DNA of 64,000 bases from contig NZ_QLYR01000002.1 of NCBI RefSeq assembly GCF_003268275.1, positions 248,001 to 312,000 on the forward strand, in the 5' to 3' direction. The translations under genes were made by a program, and so were the position numbers. Under the pieces are notes generated by a model, which did no database searches, was not told the origin of the DNA, and was given only the letters and a program-made list of their open reading frames with translations. Of the stretch, positions 1 through 8,650 are shown in pieces (position 1 is the first letter of the stretch; each line of letters opens with the position of its first letter). The DNA is from Hydrogeniiclostridium mannosilyticum (lineage in GTDB: Bacteria; Bacillota; Clostridia; Oscillospirales; Acutalibacteraceae).

Positions 1-1
1 T

Positions 2-202
2 TATACAGGCGAGATTTTGAAAAGCAGTACACCAAAAAAGCTTGGCGAAACTTTCTCAATCAAATTTAACCCTGATACGCCAAATAGTTCCGTGGAATAC
101 ACAGAACCTTCTTTGGTTCCTGTTCTATCAGGGTTAGCCGCTTTTATTGTGTTTGGTTTCATCGGTTTCCGTATGATTCAAAAGTCCTTCACAAAAAAAT
201 AA
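2..202 (+). CDS. C-terminal end of a DUF3592-like membrane protein (5' truncated by window edge)
   Basis: The reading frame is open to the left edge of the window, so this is the tail of a longer gene; the TTG at 17 is probably internal. The visible part has a hydrophilic stretch with YTGEIL and PNSSVEY, then one membrane segment (about LVPVLSGLAAFIVFGFIGF) and a short basic end, RMIQKSFTKK. That layout fits the second half of DUF3592-type proteins, which have two membrane segments around an extracytoplasmic loop, but the match is from memory and weak. It lies 77 bp upstream of the response regulator and may be separate cargo of the same element. Confidence 0.4.
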   Translation, partial: YTGEILKSSTPKKLGETFSIKFNPDTPNSSVEYTEPSLVPVLSGLAAFIVFGFIGFRMIQKSFTKK

Positions 203-279
203 ATTTCATATTTTGTAAAACGACATATAAAAGATGAAAAAGCGACATCATAGTTATCCCCCAAAAATGAGGTAAAACA

Positions 280-945
280 ATGGATATTCATATTTTAATC
301 ATAGAGGACGATAGTTCTATCCGCAATACGGCGAAAGCCTTTTTGGAACGTAACGGATTTATCGTCGATACTTGTGAAGATGGCTTGCAGGGCCTTACGC
401 AGTTTTTCGATCAGAGCTATCAGTTAGTCGTTTTAGATATTATGCTGCCTTCCATGAATGGAATGGAAATTTTGCAGGAAATACGGCGGGAATCAGACGT
501 TCCTGTTTTAATGATGACAGCACTTGATGATGAAAAAAACCAGTTAAACGCATTTGCGTATCAAGCGGACGATTATATTACAAAGCCTTTCTATATGAAT
601 GTTTTAGTAAAACGTGTAGAAGCAATCCTACGCCGAATTGGTTTACTAAAACAAGAAATCAGAATAGGGAAAAGCCTTTGCCTATATCCGGGCAGCAAAA
701 AGGTTACTTACCGTGAAAAGGATATAGAGGTAACCGCTAAGGAATTTGATATTTTAGTTTTGCTCGCACAAGCAAACGGCAGCATAGTGACAAGAGAAAA
801 AATGATTACACATTTATGGGGATATGATTTTGAGGGAAACGAAAGAATTATAGATACTCATATTAAGAATTTACGCGGTAAATTTCCATGTGCAATTATT
901 CAAACTATAAAAGGCGTTGGGTACCGTTTGGAGGACAGTTTATGA
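280..945 (+). CDS. OmpR/PhoB-family response regulator (VanR-like)
   Basis: This 221-residue DNA-binding response regulator is the partner of the kinase that overlaps its stop codon. The receiver domain (about 1-115) has the acidic pair in IEDD, the phosphoacceptor Asp53 in VVLDIMLP and the conserved Lys in YITKPF. A winged-helix output domain follows (about 125-220), with the usual VTAKEFDILVLL start and the HLWGYDF and VGYRL motifs. The start at 280 follows AATGAGGTAAAAC, a weak ribosome site. ATGA overlap with the kinase gene indicates translational coupling. By family and context it probably controls the lipoprotein and ABC exporter downstream in response to a cell-envelope signal such as a peptide antibiotic. 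Confidence 0.9.
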   Translation: MDIHILIIEDDSSIRNTAKAFLERNGFIVDTCEDGLQGLTQFFDQSYQLVVLDIMLPSMNGMEILQEIRRESDVPVLMMTALDDEKNQLNAFAYQADDYITKPFYMNVLVKRVEAILRRIGLLKQEIRIGKSLCLYPGSKKVTYREKDIEVTAKEFDILVLLAQANGSIVTREKMITHLWGYDFEGNERIIDTHIKNLRGKFPCAIIQTIKGVGYRLEDSL

Positions 946-2558
946 AAAAAATGCGTATCGGCATTTTAGGAAAAACGCTTCTATTTACCTTTCTCCTTGT
1001 TCTGGCTGTTTCCGCTTTTATCGTAGCTGCTTTTTCCTCGCAATTTTTGCGATATGCCGAAGAAAATAATGCGTTCAAACGAGCCGACCAAAAAGCACAG
1101 CTTATTTCTAATCTGAATCATCAAACAAGCGAAAAGGCGATAGAGTATCTAACAGATTACCAGCAAAAACACCCTGATTCGCTTTTTTTGCTTTTAGATG
1201 AACATTCTGACTCTGTATTATGGTATTCCGATAAATTCTCGATTGTTTCAGTAAATACCCCACAGATGGGAAATGTCCTTTTGATTTCCGACCAGTTATC
1301 CAAAATAGATTTGGAGCAGGCGGCAGCTTCTTTGCAACAAGAAATTACAGCTTCCACAGGGGAAGAATTAACCGCTATCAAAGAGTTCTCCCAAAATCAC
1401 CCGGATATTACTGTTTTGAATCGGAGTGGTTTGGAAAATCAATCGAATTGGGATATTCATTATGATGAGAATGGAAACCCTATGTTGGAACCGGCGATCT
1501 CCGGTTGGAGCAGTTCAACTTTAGACAATTACGAGCGTTCAGAAGAAACGATTATTTCGAAAGATGGCACATACCGTCTTTTGATACAGCAAGGGATTGA
1601 TAAGCAGGAAACCATTAAATCGTTAATGGAAATTCTAATTAAAGTTTTGGGGATTTCTATTATTCCGGCTTTTCTCGGTTCTTTCCTGTTTGCTAAATTG
1701 ATAACCCGGCCTGTAAAGCGGCTTGCAAAACAGACCGAAAAGATGGCGGACAGGGAGCAAATTACCAATGGCAAAATAAGCCATGATGAAATAGGAGATT
1801 TGACAAAGGACGTATATTCGCTTTACAAGCAATTAAACCGTACCATAGAAGAATTGGAGAACGAAATGGAACTGGTAAAGCGAATGGAAAACAACCAGCG
1901 AAACCTGTTTACGGCAGCGTCACACGAGATGAAAACGCCGATTGCCGCCATTAGTGCTTTGTTAGAGGGTATGCTGGAAGAAGTGGGAGACTATAAAAAT
2001 CACCCAAAATATTTGCGGGAATGTTTGCGTATTACGGATTCCATGAAAAAACTTATTGCGGAGCTATTGGAAATTGTACGGTTAGAAGAAGATCAGACAC
2101 CCATTCAGATGGAGACAATTAAACTGTATGACCTTCTTTCCGAAAAGCTCCCCCTTTATCAAGCGATTGCCGAGGGGAACAAACAAATTTTAGAAATCAG
2201 GGTATCAGAATCGCAAACTTGTATTGCTGACAAAATCCGGTTGAGCCGTGTAATGGATAATGTGATATTGAACGCCCTGCAAAATACAAAATCTCAAAAA
2301 AAGGTGCGCGTTTGGACGGACGAAAATACAGACGAGATGATTTTGAATGTTTGGAACGAGGGCGCAATAATCCCACCGGAGGAAATCAAAAATTTGTTTG
2401 AGCCGTTTTTCCGAATGGATAAAGCTCGTAGCAGAAAAGACGGGCACAGTGGTTTAGGGCTTGCAATTACAAAACGGTTGCTTGACAGTATGAATATTCC
2501 TTTTTCGTTAGGCAATTCAAATGGTGGCGTGCTGTTCCAGATAAAATTACACAAATAA
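942..2558 (+). CDS. Sensor histidine kinase (VanS-like)
   Basis: This 538-residue membrane kinase starts at the ATG overlapping the regulator stop (ATGA); GGAGGACAG at 930-938 is a good ribosome site, so an upstream in-frame extension from 888 is rejected. It has a first membrane segment (about 10-33), an extracytoplasmic sensor of about 200 residues, a second segment (about 235-257), HAMP (TRPVKRLAKQTEKM) and HisKA with the phosphorylated His328 in AASHEMKTPIAAIS. The ATPase domain shows the N box NVILNALQNT and the G box SGLGLAI. The H-box region, ending in LLEGMLEEVGDYK, resembles VanS-type kinases from memory. The inducing ligand cannot be read from the sequence. Confidence 0.9.
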   Translation: MKKMRIGILGKTLLFTFLLVLAVSAFIVAAFSSQFLRYAEENNAFKRADQKAQLISNLNHQTSEKAIEYLTDYQQKHPDSLFLLLDEHSDSVLWYSDKFSIVSVNTPQMGNVLLISDQLSKIDLEQAAASLQQEITASTGEELTAIKEFSQNHPDITVLNRSGLENQSNWDIHYDENGNPMLEPAISGWSSSTLDNYERSEETIISKDGTYRLLIQQGIDKQETIKSLMEILIKVLGISIIPAFLGSFLFAKLITRPVKRLAKQTEKMADREQITNGKISHDEIGDLTKDVYSLYKQLNRTIEELENEMELVKRMENNQRNLFTAASHEMKTPIAAISALLEGMLEEVGDYKNHPKYLRECLRITDSMKKLIAELLEIVRLEEDQTPIQMETIKLYDLLSEKLPLYQAIAEGNKQILEIRVSESQTCIADKIRLSRVMDNVILNALQNTKSQKKVRVWTDENTDEMILNVWNEGAIIPPEEIKNLFEPFFRMDKARSRKDGHSGLGLAITKRLLDSMNIPFSLGNSNGGVLFQIKLHK

Positions 2559-2648
2559 TCAGAACGAGGTATGACTAACAATCATACCTCGTTCTTCATA
2601 TATACTCCAGATACACATGATATATTTAGGACGAAAGGTCGTGAATCT

Positions 2649-3986
2649 ATGAAAAAAGCACTTTCTTTTGTAGTCATTTTATTCCTTATACTTTGTACGA
2701 TGGGCTGTCAAAATCAGAAACAGAAACAACCGGACGATATAGAAAACAGCAGTTTAACACAGCAACAAGTAGAGCAGCCGGGAGAAAACGGGGAAATACA
2801 GCCGTTAAAAAGCGGTAATGACAAAGGTTATTATCTGGTGGAACAATCCAACGATCAGAATTTTAATTTAGTCTATATCGACTATCAAACAAAGCAAAAA
2901 GTCTTTTTGTGTTCCAAACCGAATTGCGAACACAATAACTCGGCCTGTACGTCCTATCTCGCAGGAGGTAACAGTTTTCAGAACAGCAGCAGCGTTTCAA
3001 ACGACTATGCTGTTTATTGTACCGACCGCGAACTGTATCTTTTTTATATGGGCGGTTCGGCATTTTTTTCAAATGGGAATCCGCCTGCCATTTACCGAAT
3101 GGATTTAGACGGAGAAAATCGGGACGTAATTTTTACGGCAGAATCAGGAACACAGTTTGACCGGTATATTACGCCCTACACGGACGGAAATAATTTATAC
3201 TTTCAAACACAAAGCATAGGGGCTTCCGAGCCGAACGAAGATGGAGTTGTCGAACTTGGTAAATCTGTCGATTCCCTAACCTGTTTGAACCTGACAAGTG
3301 GTAAAAGCACAAATATATTGGAAATGCAGAACCGCAGTTTATTAGCTGGTTATCAAGACGGTTTTATTCTTTCCGAAACGGACGAACTTCCGCAAGATGT
3401 CACGGAGCCTGAAGAAATTGACAAAGCTCTTGCAAATCAAAAAACACGTATCGTACTGTTTCGCCCAGATACACAAACAAGCACCTTGCTTTATACAGCA
3501 GAGCCGGGAGCAGAGTTATGGAACAGCGTCCGATATGGCAAACAATTATTTTTTATCCATAAAAACAACATTATGTCGCTCAATTTAGAAAACAAGACCG
3601 CCGAGCCTGTTGTGATGGGGCTTACAGCGACCCCGGCACTAAAACAATGCTATGACGGGCAGTTGTATTTTGAAACGCGGGATAACGAAAACAAAGCGGC
3701 GGCGTATCGCTATGATTTAGAAAACAAAGAATATGCACCTATTCAGCTTATGACGAACGAACCGGGAGCCGAACCCGTTTCCATTCTTGCCGAAGCTGGT
3801 AACGATTACTTGGTAAACTATCGTTGCGACCGCATACGTGATGAAAAAGATTCCGTTATGATTGATGAAAATGGTACGGAACATCACTTCCCGTCCTATA
3901 CAACTACGAAGCGTTATTATGCGCTCATTGCGAAATCCGATTATCAAAACAGCCATGTGGAATATAAAGAAATTTCAGAGAGGTAA
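2649..3986 (+). CDS. Surface lipoprotein, beta-propeller-like (DUF5050-like)
   Basis: This 445-residue exported lipoprotein starts at the ATG at 2649, after ACGAAAGGTCG, giving a signal peptide that ends in a lipobox (LILCTMGC, modified Cys at about 20). The ORF can be extended to 2571, but that would bury the signal peptide. The mature part has an acidic Gln-rich linker and then repeated strand-like units (GYYLVEQ, YRMDLDG, NNLYFQT, LYFETRD, YRYDLEN) typical of DUF5050 or TolB-like propellers. A Cys/His patch, LCSKPNCEHNNSACTSYL, occurs near the start of the propeller. It sits between the two-component genes and the ABC transporter, 6 bp before the latter, so it is likely co-transcribed and may be an accessory sensor or immunity protein. 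Function is inferred. Confidence 0.7.
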   Translation: MKKALSFVVILFLILCTMGCQNQKQKQPDDIENSSLTQQQVEQPGENGEIQPLKSGNDKGYYLVEQSNDQNFNLVYIDYQTKQKVFLCSKPNCEHNNSACTSYLAGGNSFQNSSSVSNDYAVYCTDRELYLFYMGGSAFFSNGNPPAIYRMDLDGENRDVIFTAESGTQFDRYITPYTDGNNLYFQTQSIGASEPNEDGVVELGKSVDSLTCLNLTSGKSTNILEMQNRSLLAGYQDGFILSETDELPQDVTEPEEIDKALANQKTRIVLFRPDTQTSTLLYTAEPGAELWNSVRYGKQLFFIHKNNIMSLNLENKTAEPVVMGLTATPALKQCYDGQLYFETRDNENKAAAYRYDLENKEYAPIQLMTNEPGAEPVSILAEAGNDYLVNYRCDRIRDEKDSVMIDENGTEHHFPSYTTTKRYYALIAKSDYQNSHVEYKEISER

Positions 3987-3992
3987 AAGCCT

Positions 3993-4739
3993 ATGCTGGT
4001 AGCTGAAAATCTTTCAAAAAGTTATAAAGGCAAAAAGGCGCTAACTTCCATTAGCTTTACTTTAGAAAATGGCATATATGCGCTGCTTGGGCCAAACGGC
4101 GCGGGAAAATCCACGTTGATGAATCTATTAACCGATAATTTAACAGCAGATTCCGGCAAAATTTTATGGAACGGGCAGCCGATTTCAAGATTAGGACGGA
4201 GTTATCGAAAAGTGCTTGGGTATATGCCGCAGCAACAAGGACTTTATCATGAATTTACCGGGCGGCGTTTTTTAGCTTATGTTGCAGCCCTCAAAGGTCT
4301 GCCGAAAAAAACAGTTCCGCGCGAGATTGAACGGGTTTCCCATTTGGTAAATCTGGGGGATGAATTAGATAAATTACTGGGGGCTTATTCCGGTGGAATG
4401 AAACAACGTATTTTGATCGCACAGGCAATTATGGGAAATCCCGAATTGCTCATATTTGACGAACCAACCGCAGGGCTTGACCCATACGAACGGGTGCGTA
4501 CCCGCAATTTATTTACCGAATTAGGGAAAGAACGCATTGTTTTAATTGCCACGCACGTTGTTTCCGATATAGAAACGATTGCAAATCAAATTATGTTACT
4601 GAAAAAAGGAAGTTTAGCAGCGTACAATACGCCCCAAAATTTGATATTGCAGTATTGTCCCGGCGGCAGCATGGAAGATGTTTATCTTCGCTTTTTTGAA
4701 AACGAGGTGAATCAGTATGCTCTCCATTCTACGCTGTGA
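3993..4739 (+). CDS. ABC transporter ATP-binding protein
   Basis: This 248-residue cytoplasmic ATPase of an ABC-2 type exporter has Walker A GPNGAGKST, the Q-loop region YMPQQQGL, the signature YSGGMKQR, Walker B LLIFDEPTAGLDP and the switch His in IATHVVSD. The start is 6 bp after the lipoprotein stop, with GAGAGGTAAAAG as ribosome site. Its end overlaps the permease start by 23 bp, showing tight coupling. With a VanRS-like pair and a lipoprotein, it resembles peptide-antibiotic or bacteriocin self-protection exporters; the substrate is unknown. Confidence 0.88.
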   Translation: MLVAENLSKSYKGKKALTSISFTLENGIYALLGPNGAGKSTLMNLLTDNLTADSGKILWNGQPISRLGRSYRKVLGYMPQQQGLYHEFTGRRFLAYVAALKGLPKKTVPREIERVSHLVNLGDELDKLLGAYSGGMKQRILIAQAIMGNPELLIFDEPTAGLDPYERVRTRNLFTELGKERIVLIATHVVSDIETIANQIMLLKKGSLAAYNTPQNLILQYCPGGSMEDVYLRFFENEVNQYALHSTL

Positions 4740-5817
4740 AACTGCAAAGGTATGGAAAAAGCCTTTTTTGCTTACCTGTGTTTTCGGTTTGCTCGTTATC
4801 AACATTCTTTTGTTGTGGTACGCAAGTAGCGATTGCTCTGTTCCTGTTTCCGCCTATCAAAAAGTTGCAGAAGAATTACAGGATTTAACTCCCGACGAAA
4901 GGGCAGATTTTATTGAGAAACAGCAAGAACGGGCTTCTGCTTTGTATGCGCTCGAACAAATTGACTTAATAAAGGCGGGAATGGGTGAACTTGGTGAAAC
5001 ACAGATCACCCGCCTAAAAGAAGAAAATCCAAACTTAGAAAACTACCGTGAGGAATATCAAAACGGGGTTACTTTGCAATACGCAAATTCCATTGAAGAA
5101 GAAAAAACTTTGTGGGATAAAATAGGCGCAGATTCCGTCACGAGGGAAGAATATGAAGTCTTTTTGTCAAGCGTCAGTGAAAAAGCGGAAATTTTATCTA
5201 GCATTTCTATTTTTGGGGATTCAAGCGTAGATTCTTACGAGCAAGAATCTATGAAGCAAACGGCAAAGCAGTACCAGCAGTTAGACAATGTTGTTGTTTC
5301 GCCCGGACAGTCGAAGGGCTTTTTATCTACAACAGACAGTATCGCAACAGATTTGATTCTTTTGCTATTATTATTGCTCTTTGCCGCAGTTTCGATTTTT
5401 GACGAAAAACAAAAGGGATTATTTTCTCTCATTCGTTCTATGCCGAACGGACGCGGGAAAACGATTGTTTCAAAAATAGTCGTACTAATCGTTTCGTCAG
5501 GATTTTTCACCGTGTTATTTTGGGGTAGCAATTTTATTTACTGTTTTTTTACCTTTGGTATAGATAACTTTGCCCGCCCCATACAGTCTATTACTGCTTT
5601 TATCGGCTGTCCCTATCCGATTTCCATAATCGGCTATTTCGTCATTTTCTTGTTCACAAAATGGTTTGTTTACACGATTTTTAGTATGAGTGTTTTACTG
5701 ACTTCCATTTTATTTGAACGGGTTAGCACTGTGGGATTCGTAACTACGGCTCTATTGGGAATCGAAGCCTTTTTCTATTTTGGAATCGAACCGTTGTCCC
5801 CCTACTGCCTGTTATGA
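4717..5817 (+). CDS. N-terminal half of a double-length ABC-2 permease, ended by a premature TGA
   Basis: This 366-residue fragment starts at 4717 after GAGGTGAATCAGT. It has one membrane segment near residues 16-35, a long charged extracytoplasmic region (about 40-205) and then about five membrane segments. It ends abruptly at the TGA at 5815-5817, after SPYCLL. The next ORF (5836) is in the same frame only 18 bases later and continues the family pattern, a second half-permease with the same layout. Reading through the stop gives LL-x-IFNVFSMIQT; related permeases have Lys or Arg at this kind of position, so a CGA-to-TGA change is the simplest explanation. Whether the half protein works is doubtful. 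Confidence 0.75.
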   Translation: MLSILRCETAKVWKKPFLLTCVFGLLVINILLLWYASSDCSVPVSAYQKVAEELQDLTPDERADFIEKQQERASALYALEQIDLIKAGMGELGETQITRLKEENPNLENYREEYQNGVTLQYANSIEEEKTLWDKIGADSVTREEYEVFLSSVSEKAEILSSISIFGDSSVDSYEQESMKQTAKQYQQLDNVVVSPGQSKGFLSTTDSIATDLILLLLLLLFAAVSIFDEKQKGLFSLIRSMPNGRGKTIVSKIVVLIVSSGFFTVLFWGSNFIYCFFTFGIDNFARPIQSITAFIGCPYPISIIGYFVIFLFTKWFVYTIFSMSVLLTSILFERVSTVGFVTTALLGIEAFFYFGIEPLSPYCLL

Positions 5818-5835
5818 ATTTTCAATGTTTTTTCT

Positions 5836-7098
5836 ATGATACAGACAAATACATTTTACTCCACCTATTCTACGATTGATGTGTTTGGCGCGCCGGTTTC
5901 TGCACCTGCTTCCGTTTGGGTACTATTCGCTTTATTCAGTGTTTTATTGCTGGCGGCTACGGTTTTTGTCTATGTCAAGAAAAAAAATTATCAAGTAGGT
6001 ATGCCCCTTGTTCAGAAAATACGCAAGAGATTTCCCAAATTGCGCGGCACTCCTGCCGCGTCGGTTTGGGTACAGGAAGCATATAAACTGCTTATTGTGA
6101 ATAAAGGAATTGTTCTCATTCTTGTTTTTGCCCTGCTCATTTTTCCAAAGTTAGCACAGCAGAATGTGTATTTATCCACAGACGAACTTTATTATAAAAA
6201 CTATATGCAAATTTTATCAGGCGAATTGACGCCGGAAAAAGAATCCTATCTACAAGCGGAGCAGCAAAATTTAGCCGACGCGCAGGCGGAGATAACCCGT
6301 ATCGAACAGTTATATCAAGAGAACAAAATTACGGAAATCCAGCGTGTGCAATACGAGCAACCCTATCAATCTATTTTAATGAAGCAAAACGCTTTCCAGC
6401 GTATCATGCAGTATTACAATCATCTCACACAACAGGGCGGCGGCTCATTTGTTTACGATTCTGGCTATCAAATTTTATATAAGGGCAGTCAAATAACTTT
6501 TCTTGCCCTTGTGATTTTTTGCGCACTATGCTTTTTTAACGTCTTTTCTATGGAACTCAAAAACAATACCGTGAAATTGATTCGTACACTTCCAAAAGGG
6601 CGTTCTTATACGATTCGCTGTAAGGTTGTTTTGAGTTTTGTTGTCGGAATTAGTATTACAGGGATAGCGCAGGGATTAGAGTTTTTTTCGATAAATGAGG
6701 TTTACGGATTAAACCAGTGGAACGCTTCTATTGCGAGTATTCCTATGTTTTCCGTTTTACCGGGCTGGTTGCCGATATGGGGATATACGGCTATTTTATT
6801 CGGACTAAGGTTATTGGCAATCATCAGTAACACAGCGATTGTTTTACTCATATCATCTGTCAATAAAAACAGCTTGATTTCTATGCTCTTATCCATATTT
6901 TTATTGGCGGCTCCTATTATTCTTTCTTTTATGGGAATCAATTTAACACAGTATTTTAGCCTGCTACCGCTTGCACAGGCGGGTACGTCATTTACCGATT
7001 CCGGCAAGTTTATTATTTGTATGTTATATACGGGAGCAGCGGTATCAAGTATTTGCTTCATTTGTCCTTTCATAAAGAAAAAAATGATGACGTATTGA
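5836..7098 (+). CDS. C-terminal half of the same ABC-2 permease
   Basis: This 420-residue ORF is in the same frame as the preceding fragment. No Shine-Dalgarno sequence precedes the ATG at 5836, so it was probably not an independent gene originally. It repeats the architecture of the first half: a membrane segment near the start, a cytoplasmic stretch to about residue 85, a second segment (KGIVLILVFALLIF), a long charged loop (about 105-215) with LTPEKESYLQAEQQN, and about six further membrane segments with LKNNTVKLIRTLPKGRSYT between two of them. That loop motif parallels KGLFSLIRSMPNGRGKT in the first half, supporting an internal duplication. It may be translated weakly by reinitiation. Confidence 0.72.
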   Translation: MIQTNTFYSTYSTIDVFGAPVSAPASVWVLFALFSVLLLAATVFVYVKKKNYQVGMPLVQKIRKRFPKLRGTPAASVWVQEAYKLLIVNKGIVLILVFALLIFPKLAQQNVYLSTDELYYKNYMQILSGELTPEKESYLQAEQQNLADAQAEITRIEQLYQENKITEIQRVQYEQPYQSILMKQNAFQRIMQYYNHLTQQGGGSFVYDSGYQILYKGSQITFLALVIFCALCFFNVFSMELKNNTVKLIRTLPKGRSYTIRCKVVLSFVVGISITGIAQGLEFFSINEVYGLNQWNASIASIPMFSVLPGWLPIWGYTAILFGLRLLAIISNTAIVLLISSVNKNSLISMLLSIFLLAAPIILSFMGINLTQYFSLLPLAQAGTSFTDSGKFIICMLYTGAAVSSICFICPFIKKKMMTY

Positions 7099-7288
7099 AG
7101 CAAATTGGTTTTATTGACTATTCGCGCTGTGCGATTACTGGTAAAACATGAAAGACTAATCGCCGCTTGTCGGCAAAAGTACGGTTGTAGATCGGAAGTG
7201 GCGGTTTTGAAATAACAAATTCAAGCCGCCGTTTTCCTTTTGAAAAAATGGACTTGCGGAGGGTTTATTAAAGTCGTCCTTTTTTAAG

Positions 7289-7326
7289 AACACGGCGGTA
7301 TCGTGGAGGTACCGCCGTGTTTCTTT
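7289..7326 (+). terminator. Hairpin terminator after the exporter operon
   Basis: A perfect 12-bp inverted repeat (AACACGGCGGTA, 9-nt loop, TACCGCCGTGTT, 7289-7321) is followed by TCTTTAT. The T run is weak, so it may terminate in both directions. The stretch 7099-7592 has no gene I can support; it holds this hairpin and a second one at 7447. Confidence 0.6.
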
Positions 7327-7446
7327 ATGTCCGACAAAATACGACATTTTCTAATTTGTCAAAAAAAGCCTTCGCCCTACAACGGGATATTCCGGCTATG
7401 TATGTGAACTGTCAGAACATCTAATTATCGCTAATAATTCCTTTGC

Positions 7447-7478
7447 GCCCGTTCGCGCCTTGCGGACGGGCATTTTTT
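7447..7478 (+). terminator. Intrinsic terminator upstream of the sigma factor gene
   Basis: GCCCGT (7447-7452) pairs with ACGGGC (7466-7471) and is followed directly by ATTTTTTATT, a good intrinsic terminator. It separates the exporter cargo from the end module of the element, or acts as an attenuator in the leader of the sigma factor gene. Confidence 0.65.
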
Positions 7479-7592
7479 ATTATTCTTTCAATTTCAATTT
7501 TCTCTCGATTGGCATACGTTCTCCCACGTCCGTCAAGGGTTTGCGAAAGGGGAAGAAAAACCCGCCCCCTGGGTACGAAAGGGGGTGAGAAC

Positions 7593-8024
7593 ATGGAATC
7601 AAATCGCACCGAATGGCAGAAACGCTGCACTTTCAATGGCTTTTATAAAAAAGTATTGAAAAATGAAGCGATTGACGCTTTCCGGGAAAGCCGGACACGC
7701 AGGAAGCACGAAGTCGTTTTTTCGGAACTAACGCCGCAGGAAGAAAACCAGCTTTATACCTACGACCACTATTTCGCAGAGGAGAAGGGCTTTCAAGTGG
7801 CGGGAAAATGGATAACGCCTAAACTGCTTGCCGAAGCACTACGCGCATTACCGGAGGAAAAGCGTCAAGCTGTTTCGCTGTACTATTTCTTTGGCATGAA
7901 TGACGTTGAGATCGCGGAGCTTATAAAAATACCCCGCAGCACAGTACAGTATCGACGGACAAGCTCTTTTGAGCTTCTAAAACGCTATTTGGAGGAACGC
8001 GCCGATGAATGGGACGAATTGTAA
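7593..8024 (+). CDS. Sigma-70-like factor of a conjugative element
   Basis: This 143-residue protein starts at ATG 7593 behind GGGGGTGAG; the frame is open further upstream (to 7443), but that part overlaps a terminator. It resembles the small sigma-70 family proteins found near the recombinase end of Tn916/Tn1549-like elements. The C-terminal half has a region-4 helix-turn-helix: LAEALRALPEEKRQAVSLYY, then MNDVEIAELIKIPRSTVQYRR. The N-terminal part has FYKKVLKNEAIDAFRE, a region-2-like remnant. Its gene overlaps the next one by 20 bp, so the two are coupled. Likely role: transcription control of the element's maintenance or transfer genes (inference). Confidence 0.8.
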   Translation: MESNRTEWQKRCTFNGFYKKVLKNEAIDAFRESRTRRKHEVVFSELTPQEENQLYTYDHYFAEEKGFQVAGKWITPKLLAEALRALPEEKRQAVSLYYFFGMNDVEIAELIKIPRSTVQYRRTSSFELLKRYLEERADEWDEL

Positions 8025-8251
8025 CAACGATGAACGCGTCTTATTGCCCTACCCGGTCATATTAGCCGCAACAAAAGGCGACCCCAGCGCAATGAGTATT
8101 GTTGTGCAGCACTACGCGGGTTACATAGCCTATTTGTCTACCCGAAAGGTACGCGACGAATACGGACACCTATTACGGGATTGACGAGGATATGCGGGAA
8201 CGGCTGCAAGCAAAGCTCATGCGGGTTGTTCTGAATTACAAGTTAGATTGA
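8005..8251 (+). pseudogene. Frameshifted helix-turn-helix gene of the conjugative-element type (HTH_16-like)
   Basis: ATG 8005 follows GGAGGAACGC and overlaps the sigma gene. The first frame encodes 59 residues, including RVLLPYPVILAATKGDPSAM and HYAGYIAYLST, which match the small HTH proteins of Tn916-like elements (helix-turn-helix conjugative-transposon domain). It then hits TGA at 8182. The expected C-terminal part, YYGIDEDMRERLQAKLMRVV and NYKLD, continues in another frame to the TGA at 8249-8251. One extra base (or two missing) near 8167-8171 explains this. The full product would be about 80 residues. It is either a real frameshift or a sequencing error. Confidence 0.7.
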
Positions 8252-8640
8252 GAGTATATGCGGGCGTTCCCCCTTTCCGCTTGCATACTCAATAAAACCT
8301 TGTTTTTTGCTCCTTGAAAAAGAAAGCGCGGCAAGATAACGGCGGCGCAGTATAGGGCAAATCGGATACGTCCTTTTTGCGCCGAGCCATACGGTGGGTA
8401 CGCCACGACGCTTTTCCCCTACGGGGAAAAGTCGAGCGATCACTACCACAACGGGGAGCAAGTGTAGCGGCTTGCGGGCGACGACACGCATTAAGGGTAG
8501 ACAAGTCTTTACAGCCACAGTCCGAGCGTTAAAAGCGTCGCAGGCAATGGGTAAAGCTGCTTTGAACAAGCAGGGGTGAAATTCCCGCGAGGTTGTGCTA
8601 ACAACCGTCCGATGAAAGCCTATTGATAAAAAATGAAAGG
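8252..8640 (+). other. Non-coding stretch with several stable hairpins (candidate structured RNA)
   Basis: I find no credible protein here on either strand; the ORFs present are Arg/Thr-rich and unconvincing. Instead there are strong stems. CTTTTCCCC/GGGGAAAAG (8411-8431) has a 3-nt loop. Just ahead of the small gene at 8651 there are three hairpins in a row: GCTGC-TTTGAACAA-GCAG, GGG-GTGAAATT-CCC and GGTTGT-GCTA-ACAACC (about 8556-8607). This could be a long leader RNA, an origin-like region or an intron remnant. It matches no riboswitch consensus I know. Confidence 0.4.
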
Positions 8641-8650
8641 GGGATATTCT

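Noticed and set aside
5815-5835. Selenocysteine at the TGA in the permease
   Set aside because: No SECIS-like hairpin directly after the codon is seen, and membrane permeases of this type are not selenoproteins.
7421-7636. 71-residue minus-strand ORF across the sigma factor start
   Set aside because: It overlaps a terminator and the real sigma gene, with no ribosome site.
8394-8579. 61-residue Arg/Thr-rich ORF in the structured block
   Set aside because: Low-complexity composition and strong hairpins point to non-coding sequence.
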